This document shows positions 31,167 through 44,454 of a DNA stretch of 64,000 nucleotides, piece after piece; position 1 is the first letter of the stretch, and every line of letters begins with the position of its first letter. The stretch is from positions 371,040 to 435,039 of the forward strand of contig SCFE01000025.1 in the NCBI GenBank assembly GCA_004352715.1, written 5' to 3'. The position numbers and the translations under genes were made by a program. The notes under the pieces are model-generated. The model worked only from the letters and a program-made list of their open reading frames with translations. It searched no databases and had not been told where the DNA came from. The stretch is from Hofstenia miamia. Its lineage: Eukaryota; Xenacoelomorpha; Acoela.

Positions 31167-34100
31167 ACACTATCATCAATTGAATTTTATATGAAATCTC
31201 GTGTATTAATGGTAATAGAAGGATTGTTTGAATTAAAATGGAACGAATTTTTGTTATTTGCTAAATAGCGTTATTTCTTCCTATTATTATGTTCAATAGC
31301 AATATATCAATCATAATTACATGCTATAAAGTATTCTTTCTTAAAAAAATCTATTTTGCCTGAAATTGAGTTGAAATATTAATAACTTCTATTGATGTAT
31401 TTGATTTAAGAAGTTTATGAACTTTTATTTATGCATTCATGAGTAAAAAAATGTCACATAACAACGTCTTTTACAGACTTATTTTTATCAACGACATGCA
31501 TTAATGTATTGATAGGTAGAAAATAATAGTGTATTGGTTTTTTAAACTTGTAACTTGACTTATATAAGGTATTTAAGCACAAATCAGGAACTACAGCAAT
31601 GAACCTTCAATGCTTATCGAAACTACAGTAAGCGAGAAAAAATACACAAAAATTAGTTACCATTTATAAATTCTCATTACGCACTTACGTATTATATATT
31701 TTGGAGTTAGAAAAGACATTTCAAATTCAAAGTTCATGCAACCTCACTGCAATGCCTGTTGGTAACAAAATCAACGTTATTTAAATCCTGCTGCAACCAA
31801 AATTTTTACTGGACATTTACAAAATTATGAAATAAAATTCCAATGTTAAAATTTTTAAGGAATTCTGATGTTTGACAGTATTTTATTAAGTCAATACAAT
31901 GTCTATATTCAATACTACGGATCTAGAGACATAAAATTGTCTTTAAAAGAAGTTTATAAAAGCTCAAGGAAATATTGTGAGTTGATGATGCTATTATTTT
32001 GGGGAAATATCTCTATTATATTATCACGTGTTGAATGCAAACATTTGTAAATTCGCTTAGTTTAGGCTAGCATTGGGAACTCTGATTTACTAAATATATT
32101 ATTTGTCATGATCGGCTTCAAGGCTCTTATCATAAAGGCAGAGACAGAACTGGGAGATTTATTTGACTCATAATCACAAAACATTTTTCATCATTTTTTA
32201 CGAAATTAGGAATTCTAAAGTAATCAAAACAGAATTGATCAAATTCATTTTAAGCAGAAATAATTTTCATTTTACTCAAATAAATAACTTCAGACAATGT
32301 CTTAGTGCATTACAGAATAACAAAATACAAATACAAATAAATATTTAGCCAAAACGTACCTAAAATTTTAACGTGAACGAAAATGTTTAATATCAGTATG
32401 TATATAAAAGTGCAATAACGCTATAAATTTGGAAGTCAAGAAACTTTACTAATCAAATAATTAACCCTACTCAGTAACACATCTACAATTACATTCAAGT
32501 CTTTATAATTATGTGAAAGTAAAATTTGATGAACAGCTAGAGTTCTAGTAATGTGTTTTTCAGTTTTATATTTGCTATGACGATTTTAGTAATCAATGAA
32601 TTTCATAGCATATTCCGAGAAAATCTCTTTTTATGAGAATTTATATATAGGCATAAATATAATAAACTTAATAATATGGTAACAACGTTATAATGCATTT
32701 CAATGGTAAGTTATAAATTTATTCTATTTATTTTAATTAATATATTTTGGACACTAGATAGCATGCTGCCATACTTCAATTTACATATAAGATTCTGCTT
32801 TTATTCCTCAGATAATAACGAAATATTTTTTAAGATTGCTCAGGTTTTCATTATAAATGGATAATCTGTGAGATGGGGGAACTCATGGATGTTACATACC
32901 ACAACATGAAATATCTTCCATGTCACATTAACATGCATGTACATCCATGTAGCTTCACTAACGTAATGCTTACATGGTTTGACAGGATGCGTTCATTTTA
33001 CAAATATTTTTGGAACTTTGCGTAATCACTATTACCAAAAAGCCTCTGCTATAATAAAAAAGCAATATATGTGAAATTATTTTGAAAAAATGAACTTAAT
33101 TAAAATATTACATGAATGTTTAATTATTTTGAAAGTTTTACACCAGAAACAAAACTCAGCCGACTCTAGCCCAAAGAAACACTGGTTATTACACAATAGT
33201 TAAGAACAGTGAATGCTATAAAATTTGAAATGTGATGACGAACGTAATAGAATTTTGTACATTGGTTTTTTATTTTCTACTAAGATTGAATTTAGAGTTT
33301 TGAGTTTTGTATAGCATTTTATAAAATTTGAACATACCCAACATTGATTTGTCAAAGGAAAAATTGAAGGAATTTTGACATGGTTCGTATAAATGGGGCT
33401 AAGATCTATAAATTGGTGTTGCTTTAAATGGATTGGGTTTGGATGTTCTGAGCTGGGTCTGACAAAAGCATGACTTTACAAAATTTTAATAGCATTGTAA
33501 ATGAAATATAAATTCTAGTCCTGCCGGATTTGATTAGTATAGTTATAGTTATCATATATAATTAAGAAATGTTTTTTTGTTATTATGTTTCAATATTAAG
33601 TCTAAGTCTAAATACATTTAAATACCTCTTAAATATTTTTCATTTGCGTACATTTAATTGAATTACATTTCATGTAACAATGTTTTAATTATATTTACTT
33701 GCATTTACTTTTCATGTGAAATGCAATTATTGAATTTACTTGTATTTTATCAAATATGTCACGTCCATTTACATATGCATTTAATTGCCATGTGATATTT
33801 ACTATTTCTTAAGAATATGTAACTTTCCTTCGATTGGGAATCTTCAGAAGTGCGGCAAACATTAGAGTTAGTCTTTGTAAGAGAAGGTTGCGTTTGCCCA
33901 AAAAGTTTACTCTTTGACTCATTTTTAACCGCAAGACATACCAATATGCTCAAAGGTCGTAAGGCTTCCCTTGTAAAAATACTTAAGAGTCTCTTAATCA
34001 TAGCTAGTTCAGAACTAGAGGAAATACTTGCTGAACCGATGGCATCACCCATTGAAATTTAAGGAAATTGCTTATTTCTCTATAGAGGTTAATAAAGACG

Positions 34101-34210
34101 TCTGCCAATCTTTCCACAAAAAAGTTTGAATTCAATTTATCAATCTCCCATCCAAATTGTCAACTAAAAAGTTTGCTATATTAGTCACCAAGTCAATTCT
34201 TGCTAGAGCT
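31167..34210. other. AT-rich intergenic sequence downstream of the GPCR
   Basis: No gene recognised. 33830-34065 is open on both strands (for example minus GDAIGSASISSSSELAMIKR) and slightly more GC-rich, but I recognise no family. Confidence 0.45.
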
Positions 34211-34218
34211 ATGGATAT

Positions 34219-34219
<1 letters not shown>

Positions 34220-34252
<33 letters not shown>

Positions 34253-34407
34253 NNNNNNNNNNNNNNNNNNNNNNNNNNNNNNNNNNNNNNNNNNNNNNNN
34301 NNNNNNNNNNNNNNNNNNNNNNNNNNNNNNNNNNNNNNNNNNNNNNNNNNNNNNNNNNNNNNNNNNNNNNNNNNNNNNNNNNNNNNNNNTATATATATAA
34401 ATATATA

Positions 34408-34454
<47 letters not shown>
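34220..34454. repeat. (TA)n array with internal gap
   Basis: TA repeats at 34222-34252 and 34390-34454 surround 137 N; the gap is probably more TA. It directly abuts the left end of the Tc1 remnant. Confidence 0.95.
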
Positions 34455-34457
<3 letters not shown>

Positions 34458-34980
34458 GCTTAAGTCAAAATGGTGGCCACATTATAAACACATTTTTGAT
34501 AACAAACGAAAGACAAATAGAGGCTTATAGCTTGTAACCTGGTGAAAAAGTTATTTGACAAGTTTGCCATGCAAACGTAACACGCAGATAAACGTCTTGA
34601 AACTGAATCTATTAAACGGACTCTAGCTTCTTGAGTTATTTGGTGTTGCGATTCAAGGATGTAACTCCTTAATTCTTTCAATATTTGTGGGATTTTTTTC
34701 TCGGCAATATCCTTCAGGATCTGCCACAGATTCTCTATGGGTGCTAGATCTTGCGAAATCGGTGGCCACTGTATAACTTGAATATTATAATTGGTAAGAA
34801 CTTTTTGTCGATTTTGAGGTATGAGGGGTTGCTCTAAGATCCATGAATCGGGATATAAACAGGTTGCGTATGGTACAAATTCCTCGAGTATTTGGCAATA
34901 TTTTGAACTATTAATTGTACCAGTGCCATCTACTAACTTTAGATAAAAGTTTCAAATTTGGAAAAATGGCCACTTTTTTT
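34455..34980 (-). mobile_element. Tc1-like transposon remnant between two TA arrays
   Basis: Minus-strand translation from about 34950 to 34600 gives LVDGTGTINSSKYCQILEEF, then QVIQWPPISQDLAPIENLWQ, the C-terminal catalytic block of Tc1 transposases (compare the family motif WPPxSPDLNPIENLW). 'GTGGCCA' words lie near each end (34475-34481 and 34968-34973). The N-terminal part is missing. Both ends meet (TA)n, consistent with insertion at TA. Confidence 0.8.
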
Positions 34981-35001
34981 TATATATATATATATATATA
35001 T
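34981..35001. repeat. (TA)n microsatellite
   Basis: Separates the Tc1 remnant from the Penelope-like element. Confidence 0.95.
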
Positions 35002-36375
35002 TCATTGTAGAAAACGAGAAAGCAATTTTTGTATGCTTGGTTTTCATTAAAATAGTAGTTTTTCCTTTTATATGCATGTTCATGACAGTAGATTTCGGAT
35101 TGAAGACGACCTCGCATATGCTCTGAAATTTTCTATTCCAATCGTCTCTTCGTTTCCCCAATGTATGAACTTTCACATTCATCACATTTATAATTGTATG
35201 CGCATAAGGAAACTAAAGGAGTTGGAATAGAGTCTTTGTTTTTGAGAAAATGCGATGTCTTTAGAGTCTGAAATATTGGCATAATCTTGACATCTTGACA
35301 CTTAATTCTTGGCTACATTGTTGGATTTTCTTTTTCAAGTTAGATACTGAATTTGATGTAATATGGGGTAGTTTCCAAGTTATTTTCTATTCTAATTGAT
35401 CTTTTCTTTCTTAATAATATGTTTGATATTGCTTTAAATGCATTTATTAGATGCTCATGTGATAAGCATGTAAGAAATGTTCGATTTAAGATGGCTTTGA
35501 TCGTATTTATTTTATGTATCAACTCACAATGTGATGCAAAAGGAATACAAACTCCAGTATTTGTGGATTTCTATACCATTTCGTTAAAAAATTATTTTCA
35601 GTTTTTATAATTTCTACATCTAGGAAACTTAACCTTTCATTTTGTTCTTTTTCAACTGTAGATTTTAAAGATGGATTAATGTCATTTAAAAAATTTAACA
35701 GATCCTTTTTCACCACACAAAATATATTGTCAACATAACGAGCATACATAAATAATTTATCTTTATTATCATAATCTTTAAGATTAGTTTCAACCATATT
35801 CATTGCAAAAGATGCCATTGTTGGGCTTAATGGAGAGCCCATTGCCATTCCATCAATTTGACAATATGTTTGTTCATTGAACATAAACGGAACATTTGTG
35901 CAAGCTAATCTCAAAAATGTGCACAAGGTATCTATTGACAGAGATTATCTATCAGTTTTGCAATGTGATCAATTGTTTCTTCTACCGAAATGTTGTAAAT
36001 ATTGATTTTACATCAAAACTAACAATGTAATTTTTCGATATTGGTTGTGACTTATTTATTTTCTTAATTTGTTCTAACAATTTGGCTGTTTTTGAAGTGT
36101 TATATTTTGATGGAATAAATGGTTTTAATAATTGGTCAAGATACATTCTAAACTAGAAGTTTTACTATTAACCATGCTAAGGATTGGTCGAAATTGTGGC
36201 GTTTCGCGATTTTATTAATCTTGGCCAAACCATATAAACTTGCAGGTTGGGCGCCAATACTTCTAATGTTATAAATGCTTTTAGAAATATGCTTTAGTTG
36301 CTTTAGTTTACACATATTCAAAATCTTTTTATTAAAATTTTCTTCATCAGTTAGAAATGGAAAATTTTACTATTT
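35002..36375 (-). pseudogene. Penelope-like retroelement: RT and GIY-YIG endonuclease, decayed
   Basis: On the minus strand, from right to left: SLYGLAKINKIAK (about 36250-36210), YIVSFDVKSIFTTF (about 36030-35990), then an open RT core with QIDGMAMGSPLSP and ARYVDNIF (35870-35720, the RT motifs B and C; the usual YVDD is YVDN here), LSFLDVEI and TKWYRNPQ. Further left, after a frame change, CAYNYKCDECESSYIGETKR (about 35205-35145) is the CxxC plus GIY-YIG-type endonuclease start found in Penelope elements. At least three stops or frameshifts are present. The D-to-N change in the catalytic motif also indicates inactivity. Confidence 0.85.
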
Positions 36376-36471
36376 TAATGAAAACAAAGCATACAAAAAT
36401 TGCAGCCGTTATATTCACAAAAGAAACTAAGGAAAATATATTAAATAAACAATTAAGTCAAAGACTAAATN

Positions 36472-36517
<46 letters not shown>

Positions 36518-37986
36518 GATGTATATATAGATTACTAAGCCAACATGATATGGTTGTTAGATTTTGTTCTAAGTTTACAGGCATCAACTAACCTCATACA
36601 GACTACGGTTTATGATCGCAATGTAATTGATTTTGCAAAATCAAACATACTTTAACTAAATACATTAGGCACGATTAATTTGTTAAATTTCGAACCACAC
36701 TGGATTTGAATTTAACCGAAATAATTAATGGGACCCTTGTTTATAACCTCCATCTTCGCTTCCTTTTTTGCTCTGTGTATTAACAGGTCGCCGTAGAAAC
36801 TTTTCTAATATACAATGTTAATACGTGCATAGAAATCGGGAACTAGAAAACGAATTATCTTATAGGAAGTTCATTATAAAGCCGATCGGAAGAGACTCAG
36901 GCCACTGTGTTAGAAAAACATTAGCATAAACTTTCAATGATATCTACTCTAAAACCCTGATCAATAGCAGAATTGTACTAAATGTGTATTAGCAACTTTT
37001 AATCAATCATTGCAGGCCGAACCGAATTGTAATTTTGTGTCGCTGTATAGTCCAATAGAAACCCTCTAACTTAAAGATCTATCGAAATGTGTGGAAATTT
37101 ATAAAAAAATCCCGAAATACTCTTAAAATAGATGTTGAAATGGATTGGAAATTGAAACAAATTTTATATCCATATGCACCCTGCGAATTTCTCATTACAC
37201 AATTTTCATATTTGCATGCACTTCTCTATCTTATTTGTTTTCAGATTCTAGGTATCTTCATTAAATTGATGAGTTATAAGCTTTACAGATTTTGAAAAAT
37301 TCCTAATGGAAATAGAGTTAAACAAATAAGAATAAAATTTTGAGACATTTCTCCGCAATTCCACTAACCAAGCTGCTGCAGAATAATTGTTATCAGCACT
37401 TCGTCAAATATAGAATTATACCCTCAGCAATGATTAGCCAAGAATAGTTAAAAAATGTCTTCTTGATAAATACCAATTTTAGTCATTAGTAAATTCTGAA
37501 ACCATTTTTAATCATTATGTTACATCTAATGCTAAATGTAGATTAGACATGAGATTCCGATTAATTGCAATGTTTTGTGCTAAACTTGGTGGTGACTTAA
37601 TATAAGGCTGAATATTAATCTTAGATGTATAAAGCTGGGTGAAATTTTACAGATAATTTGGTCCTTAGAATATCTATATACAGGTACAATTTGACTTTTT
37701 GACATAGTGATGCATTATTGATTTCACTCTAAATTTTTAGACGTGCACCGCAGAACTCCTCACAAGATGAGTGAAAAAAGCAATTAGTTTGAGATTTTTT
37801 GTAAGATCAACTTCTGCAACTTTGGTTATTTCACATTAGAATGAGGTCAAATCTAGCTTCACCTGTGTACAGAGTGTTCTTATAAAAATCATATAAAATG
37901 CTGCTTTGGAGAAACTTAGTGACAAAACTCGAAAATGTGTTGCAATCTCCAATTTATATGAAATAAATTGCATATCCTCTTTTAAG
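36376..37986. other. AT-rich intergenic sequence
   Basis: Contains a TA/GTAT array at 36472-36530 with one N at 36471. No gene recognised. Confidence 0.5.
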
Positions 37987-38009
37987 ATATATATATATAT
38001 ATATATATA
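37987..38009. repeat. (TA)n microsatellite at a Tc1 end
   Basis: Directly adjoins the Tc1 terminal sequence at 38010. Confidence 0.95.
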
Positions 38010-38420
38010 ATGGTGGCCAAAAGTATTGAGACAAAAACAAAAAAACAACATTTTATGAACATCTATGAATAAGAGAGAATTACAGTTAGAAATACATAAT
38101 AAAACACTGTAAATATGTGCTCACAGTACTATACGACACTCAGTACTTCGTATGGAGTCCTTTGTTCTTCAACACCTAAACAATGCGCCTTGGCATGGAA
38201 CCAATCAGGCGATGACAGTAATCTGGGGTGATCTCTTGAAGGCCTCTTGAAGTCATGCAATGAAGATGGTTTTTTGGTAGCAACAGCTTTCTTCACTCGG
38301 GTCTAGCAATTCTCAAATGGGTTGAGTTCCGGAGATGACCATGGCCATCGTTCCAAGAGCTGGATGCCCTTGTCCCTCAGCGAATTCTTCACCACTTTGG
38401 CCGTGTGTCAAGGCACACGT
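38010..38420 (-). mobile_element. Tc1-like transposon fragment with one terminal repeat
   Basis: The left end, ATGGTGGCCAAAAGTATTGA, resembles a Tc1-type terminal repeat. The minus strand (about 38415-38150) reads HTAKVVKNSLRDKGIQLLER, then WPWSSPELNPFENC, KKAVATKKPSSLHDFKRP and YEVLSVV, the C-terminal part of a Tc1 transposase, with stops. The rest of the element is absent. Confidence 0.8.
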
Positions 38421-38599
38421 GTATTCAATTATTATTCTTAAATATGTAAACCGAAGTAGCTCATTTATATGCTTACATCCCACACATAATTTTTCTAGTG
38501 CTTGCTTAGTTGTGCAATATATAGTTTATTAAAATGAGATGCTATTAAGATTACATCTCGATTTTGGAAATGAAATCCTATATTTTAAAAATAGACTTT

Positions 38600-40005
38600 A
38601 CAAAACTATCATTCATGTTTTTCAAGTCGCTTAACTGTTTCTTTAGACATTTTCATTTTATTGGCTATTTTAGAAGCCTTGCAATTTTTAATGCAGTGTC
38701 CATTCGTATCTGCATAATGATCCAACAGAATATTAACGATTTCTTCTGATATGATCCGAATGGCAAGTGTCAAAGCAGTATTGAGCTTACCACTTTGGGC
38801 ATTAATATATGCATTTCTATTGAAAAGGCATGTGACAGTAATCACATTTTTCCGTAGAAGTGTGTGTTGTAGAAGTGAAGTTAATGTTGAAGTTGAGCTT
38901 ATTTATAAGGTAGTCAAGAATAGTGGGATCAAGTTTAGGATTGAATACTGTCATTTGCATAATGCTGGCTCCTCGAGATGTGGTTGTGCTTAAATCAGAG
39001 CCTACACTCAAAAAATATCTAAATGCTCATAGCTGTTGCAGTAGTTGGCTAACATTAAATGAGTATAACCAAGTAAATCTCGTATGTTCATTACAGTCTG
39101 CCCATTGGCAACCTTTGCCTTTTTATGCATCATTTTCATAGTATTGACATCTCCATTCTTTCAACAAACGCCCAAAAGAGTGTATCCACCTTTAGAACTA
39201 TTCAATAGTTTTTGAATTTGAATTGTCACCTCTATACATTCAAAATCATCAAGAATTTTCTTCACTATGTTATTCACACTTAAGGTCTGTAGCACTCAAA
39301 CGTTAAGATCTTTGAAGGTTTATTTTCATGGCTTTTGTTCGCAAATTGATATCGCCTTTATGTTTTAGCAAAACATCAGCAACTTCTATTCGTTTGTATA
39401 GAGTTGCTAGATGTAGTAAAGCGTATTGATCATTAGTAGGTAATAAATTTGCATCGCTTCTTCAATCAACCATTTTGGAATGAATCACGTTTTGCCATCT
39501 CCCAACTCGATCACTAGCTCAGGAATACTCACGTTAATTGGCTGATACCTGCCTTCATTTCTTTTGTAAATCTAACTTTAAGAAATTCAAAGCTAACTTG
39601 CAAATCATCGCCATTTTGATGAATGCCTTTTGTTGTAAGCACCTCTGGGTTTCGTCCATTAGCAATAGTCTTATCCAACCACTTATCATCAAGAACCGAA
39701 AGCGTATGCGCATTCTGAGAAAACTAACTGGGAAGCTTACCAAAAAGATTGAGCTGTTTCAGTATGGCAGCGGTAAGTTTACAAGCACAGTTCAAGCTTT
39801 CCAAACTCATCTCTCATAAAATCGTCATCTACACATTCAATTATAAAGTGTACGCGATCATAACATGCATTTACAGAAGCCAAGAAAACGTGTTCTTCAT
39901 ATATATTATTTTTAATCAAGAAATCAAGTCATTCTGATCTAGCTGCTTCCATATCTTTAACAAGGTAATCATCAGGCATTTCTTCCAAGAATAGTGCACT
40001 TAAAT
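38600..40005 (-). pseudogene. Ankyrin-repeat protein, decayed
   Basis: The minus strand carries ankyrin-like blocks in shifting frames: ALFLEEMPDDYLVKDMEAAR (near 40000), HVFLASVNACYDRVHFIIEC (near 39860), YALLHLATLYKRIEVADVLL (near 39430), NIRDLLGYTHLMLANYCNS (near 39070), and LNTALTLAIRIISEEIVNIL with KASKIANKMKMSKETVKRLE at the end (38790-38620). 'HLATLYKR..VADVLLKHKGDIN' is a canonical ankyrin repeat. Several frameshifts and stops break it. A possible splice acceptor (TATTTAAG) precedes the first block. It is either a pseudogene or a low-quality copy of a multi-repeat gene. Confidence 0.7.
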
Positions 40006-41590
40006 ATATACATGAATATACTATTTATGTATTGATGTGAAATATTATGAATGATATAGTTCCTGCATATTTTCATTGCAAAAGAATATTGAATGTAATT
40101 TATTAAATATTATAATACATGCCCATTACCAGATAGGAATGATTAACAAAAATAACATTTAAAGCAAACAACACTAAAATCTACCATTTTCACAGTTTTG
40201 GAAAACATTGGTGATTGTATACCAGTAGACTATCTAATATATTGCAACCTTGAAATTATTTATAATCGTGCTCAGGAAAAAGAAAATGTATGATTTTAGG
40301 CCACACTTTTTTTATTGAAATTTTCTAAGCCTACTAAAAGAATCCAGTCTTCATCTAACATCTCAATGGTTAAATTGATATATAAGAAGTTTTAATATTG
40401 CATGCTTAAAGAAATTTTGAGAAAATAACGTTTGCAGGTAGTCACTATCTGTACTTTGAATATTAAAAATTCATTAATACCTTGATTCAAAATGCAAAAT
40501 GTTATCAACATGTATATAAAAAGTTTTTATACCTTCAAGATAGAACAGTATTCAAAGAAAACCCTAAGAATTATCTATATTCAGTTGAAATGTATCAAAT
40601 TCTCATTGATGCTTCGTAAAAATATTGTTCAAATAATTGATGCGGGATAATTTGCTTTTACTAGTAAACTAAGCACATGTAATATACAAGAATGAATTAT
40701 TTCTAAAATTCTAAAGCAATTTGTAATAATGCCACCAACATAATTTAAAATTCCAATTATAGTCTGGCATGAGAATATTTTTATTCTATTTTAGTGCACT
40801 TAGTCTCATTCTGTAATTGTGAGCACGAGCGTAGTCCTCAAATTTACCACGGGCATACATTAATTGCAAATTCAAAATCATGCTATTTTGTACATCTTCA
40901 CAAAATTTATGCATGAATGCTTAACATTTGAACGCCCAATTGTAATATAATTCTTAAATACCACTTTTTCTGATAACAATTGCAATGGAGAAGTTGAGCA
41001 TTGCCTTTCTTGAACATAAACTAATGTACAAAACACTTGTGGCCACAGTATTTCGCATATTGGCCGCAGCTATAATTTTCAACTCACGATTTTTAGCTGC
41101 CGTAAGCTTAACATTTGTTTGATTTTCAAGCTGAATTAAACAGGGGTTTTAAAACTTTTATTCTAGGTCAGTGCAATATATATATATATATATATAAATT
41201 CGGGGTAATCTTATTATTCTCATTGATTTATTTTAAGTAGCTGTTACCATTTTTACAAAATATTCGAAATTTGGCAACATTTTTGAGAAAAATACAAACA
41301 ATTTTCGATTGTGAATTTTACGTAATTTGTAAAAAGCGGCCAACATTTTCAAAAAAATCGTTAATCCAAAAATTGGCCGAAATTCCAAAATTTTGGAAAA
41401 ATCAAAACAATTTTTTTAGCCAGCTTTGATATAAATTTGTCTGATAATTGGTTTATTGGCATTGTCTAATGTCGTGCTTGGTGGAGTGACGCACTGTGAT
41501 ACTTTTGGAAAATATTTTGGTTGCCAGATATTTTCACATAAATTTGCTTACAAAATTGTAAATTAGAAAAAATGCTTCCCAAATTCTAAA
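40006..41590. other. AT-rich intergenic sequence
   Basis: No gene recognised; TA array at 41176-41197. Confidence 0.5.
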
Positions 41591-41594
41591 ATAT

Positions 41595-41800
41595 TTTAAT
41601 ATGCACAACTTAACAGTGAATCCAACCAAAACAGAATTCTACGTTATGTCCCAGTTTCATGAAGATATTTTGAAAGTTTATTTGGGAAAAATTATTCAAG
41701 TGAAATCATTCAAATATCTTGGAGTAACAATCGATTACAAATTGAACTATTCAAATCACATGCGCATAGTATTAAGCAAATGGCAATGCGACTTAAAACT
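41595..41800 (+). pseudogene. Non-LTR retrotransposon RT fragment
   Basis: The plus strand reads NLTVNPTKTEFYVMSQ and then VKSFKYLGVTIDYKLNYSNH, the thumb-side end of the RT domain of LINE-type elements (family pattern 'NxxKTxxxx ... KYLGVxID'). The downstream sequence is not recognisable. It is a short, dead fragment. Confidence 0.75.
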
Positions 41801-42249
41801 ATTTCAGTGCTGCTTTCTGTACTACCACTCCTCCAACCATTACACGAAATATTTCTTGCTACCGAATATTTCTGTCGCGAGATGGTGTACGAAAATTGAT
41901 TTCGTTTTAGCAATTGCTCTAAATTGGCCTGTATTTTTATACCGGTCTGATTTGATGACAGCATATATCAGATCAATTTAAAGAAATCGCTAAAATACTT
42001 TTTTTATGACTTCTCAAGAAAATATATCGGTCAATAAAATGCAAATTACCATAAAATCTAGCAAACATTTTCTTTAAAGAAAGTCAGCACTACAATGCAC
42101 ATTGCTTCGTCATTCAGAAAGATTTCGTGACAGTAAAAATTCAGATCAATTTAGAGCAATTGCTAAAAATGTTTTGTCATGTATTAAGATAGCGCGCGAA
42201 ATCAATTTCCATATGCCATCTCACAATAGAAATATTTCATGTAATGTTC

Positions 42250-43560
42250 AGTAATCCCAACTCCTCCAAGTATCTCTTATGCTACTTGCTCATTGCTCTT
42301 AATGCTCCCACTGCTACCAGGACTACTTAGATCTTTCTTAACTTTTACAACTTCTTTACTTCCTTTGCCAACTCCCCGTACTTGTCTGTGTTTCATTTCT
42401 ATTTGCATTCTATGCTTCAGCCCATTTCCATGTCTATTGCAGTTCTCATTCTTTACTTTTTCTTGTAATACTGCAATGTCTGGCCTTCTTACTTCTATCA
42501 CCTTGCTCATTTGTATGTTAAAGTACCACAGTATTTTAACATTCTCATTCTCTATGACGCCCTGTGGCTTATGTTCATACCACTTCCCAATTGAATTCTA
42601 AGCCATGCTGTCTGCTCAAGCTTCATTGCACAATTCTTCCCAACTTGTCATGCATGAACTTATACTTATTCTGTGCCAACTTCTCACACCCTGCTATCAG
42701 ATGATCTACTGTCTCTTACTATTTCCTACATAGTTTATGCATATTACTTACTTCAGTTCTTTTGTATATGCACTAATTTACCCAGTTTGTCCTTATTGGT
42801 TACTCTTGTTCTACCATTATCAGTATTTCTGTATCTCTCTTAAGTCCTACCCTCCTTAGTCACTTGTTACTTTCTTATCACTCACACTGTTTGGTATTCC
42901 CCAGTATTCTCCATGGATTGCATTCTGTCTGTACCTTGTTTGTCTCTCTAATTCTATCATACACTGGCATGCCTTCTTTCCTTCGCCTGCAGTAGTGACT
43001 CCTTAGGTTGTTCCCCAACACAGCAGTCATTTCCCTCTTTTATGCCTCGGCATATACAGTCTATCCTCATCTCCATTTTGGTTAACTACAAATACCTTCC
43101 TTGTTCCACCTAGTTATTCTTGCTGAGCATCTCAATAATGGTATTGCCCACATATTAATTCTTTTTATGATATTATGCCTGTCCAATCCTGACTTCTGTA
43201 GTACTTTGCTTACCATCCTCTTGTAATCTATCTTAGCCTTATATTCATTTCCTCATGATATGTTTTCTCTCTCTCTCTCTCTCTCTCTCTCCCCTCCCTC
43301 CTAAGTACTTGAACGCCTCTTTAACTTCCTCAATCATATCCCCACTGCTTATGCTCAATCCACCCCTCATCTGTACACTTGCCTCCTGTCTTTGCACTGT
43401 TGTGCACTTTCCTAGTCCAAACTCCAACCCAGACTCTGTACTCGGCTTCTTTAATGTCTCTACTTGCTTCTGAAACATCTTCCTTGAACTAGCATATATA
43501 TTCATGTAGTCCATTTACAATAGGTGACTCTATGATTCTTTTCCAACTATGCCATATATT
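42250..43560 (-). pseudogene. Second non-LTR retrotransposon fragment (RT end and C-terminal domain)
   Basis: Minus-strand pieces in changing frames: SGLEFGLGKCTTV and EEVKEAFKYLGG (43450-43290), NIIKRINMWAIPLLRCSARI (about 43165), DEDRLYMPRHKRG (about 43050), then WYEHKPQGVIENENVKILW (about 42580) and VIEVRRPDIAVLQEK (42500-42450). The last two match the conserved C-terminal region seen after RT in a group of LINE-like elements. A (TC)n/(GA)n array at 43266-43291 interrupts the frame. Many stops. Confidence 0.8.
43266..43291. repeat. (TC)n microsatellite
   Basis: A perfect CT array inside the decayed LINE fragment, so it expanded after insertion. Confidence 0.95.
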
Positions 43561-44454
43561 CTGGTCTTCCTTTAGCCTTTCTGTGATTAGCATTAAGCTA
43601 ACCACAAACAGTAGCAGTTCTAAGCTTTTGTCCTGGAATATACCTCAAACTGCACCCATTTAACTCAGACTGACCACTTTCCCACTTCCTTCTTTAGAAA
43701 CTTAGCCCATTTCCATAAAACTCTATTGGCCTTTTGTGTTCTCATTACCCACATGTGTGATAGGCTGATATAGTCTTCCTTTTGTGTATCCATTGTAACA
43801 TCCTTTACCAGACGAGACAACTGTTCATCCTTTGTTACTCTATAACATCAGTCATATATTTGTGGGTAGGGATTTACTAACTAAATACTGTTTAGCTTTT
43901 GCATATTTCTGTTAACATAACATAACTAGATTTAACTGTTCACTATTTAGGTGATGAAGCCATACATCATTCTCTCCATTGATCGATGATGGGCATCTGC
44001 CTAAAGCTGATCTCCACATCCAGTTTCCATTTGGTTGAGTTCCATTTCTCAGCTCAATGATGTAACTTATGTGTACCCTATCCTAGCTCAGTGTATACTC
44101 AAGACAAGACAATTCAACTTAGCCTCTATTTTGTAAAAGTTTTTCATGAATATGCAACTGGACTTGTTACTAGCTGCTTAATATTACATGTAGCCACTAC
44201 CAAAATATATTGGCTTTAATAATCAGTTTAATATTTGGCAGCATCCTAACCTACATTTACTAATTAGTACATGCTCAGATCTAAAATATTATAGATATAA
44301 TTACTAGGTTTTGGTCATCCAACAATATTTCGAATCTGTTATTTTTAATACATGTACTAAATGATAGGTAGTCAACTAAATGAGAGAAAAACCCCTATAC
44401 CTAACATAAGTGCCCTTTCATGATCTGGCACAAAGACCCTAGAATCAATCTCAT
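43561..44454. other. Gene-free sequence
   Basis: No recognisable gene. The first part may be the untranslated or 5' part of the neighbouring LINE fragment. Confidence 0.4.

Noticed and set aside
42293-43473. Plus-strand frames of 72-102 codons
   Set aside because: Antisense to the LINE fragment at 42250-43560; the leucine/serine/proline-rich products are typical of antisense reading.
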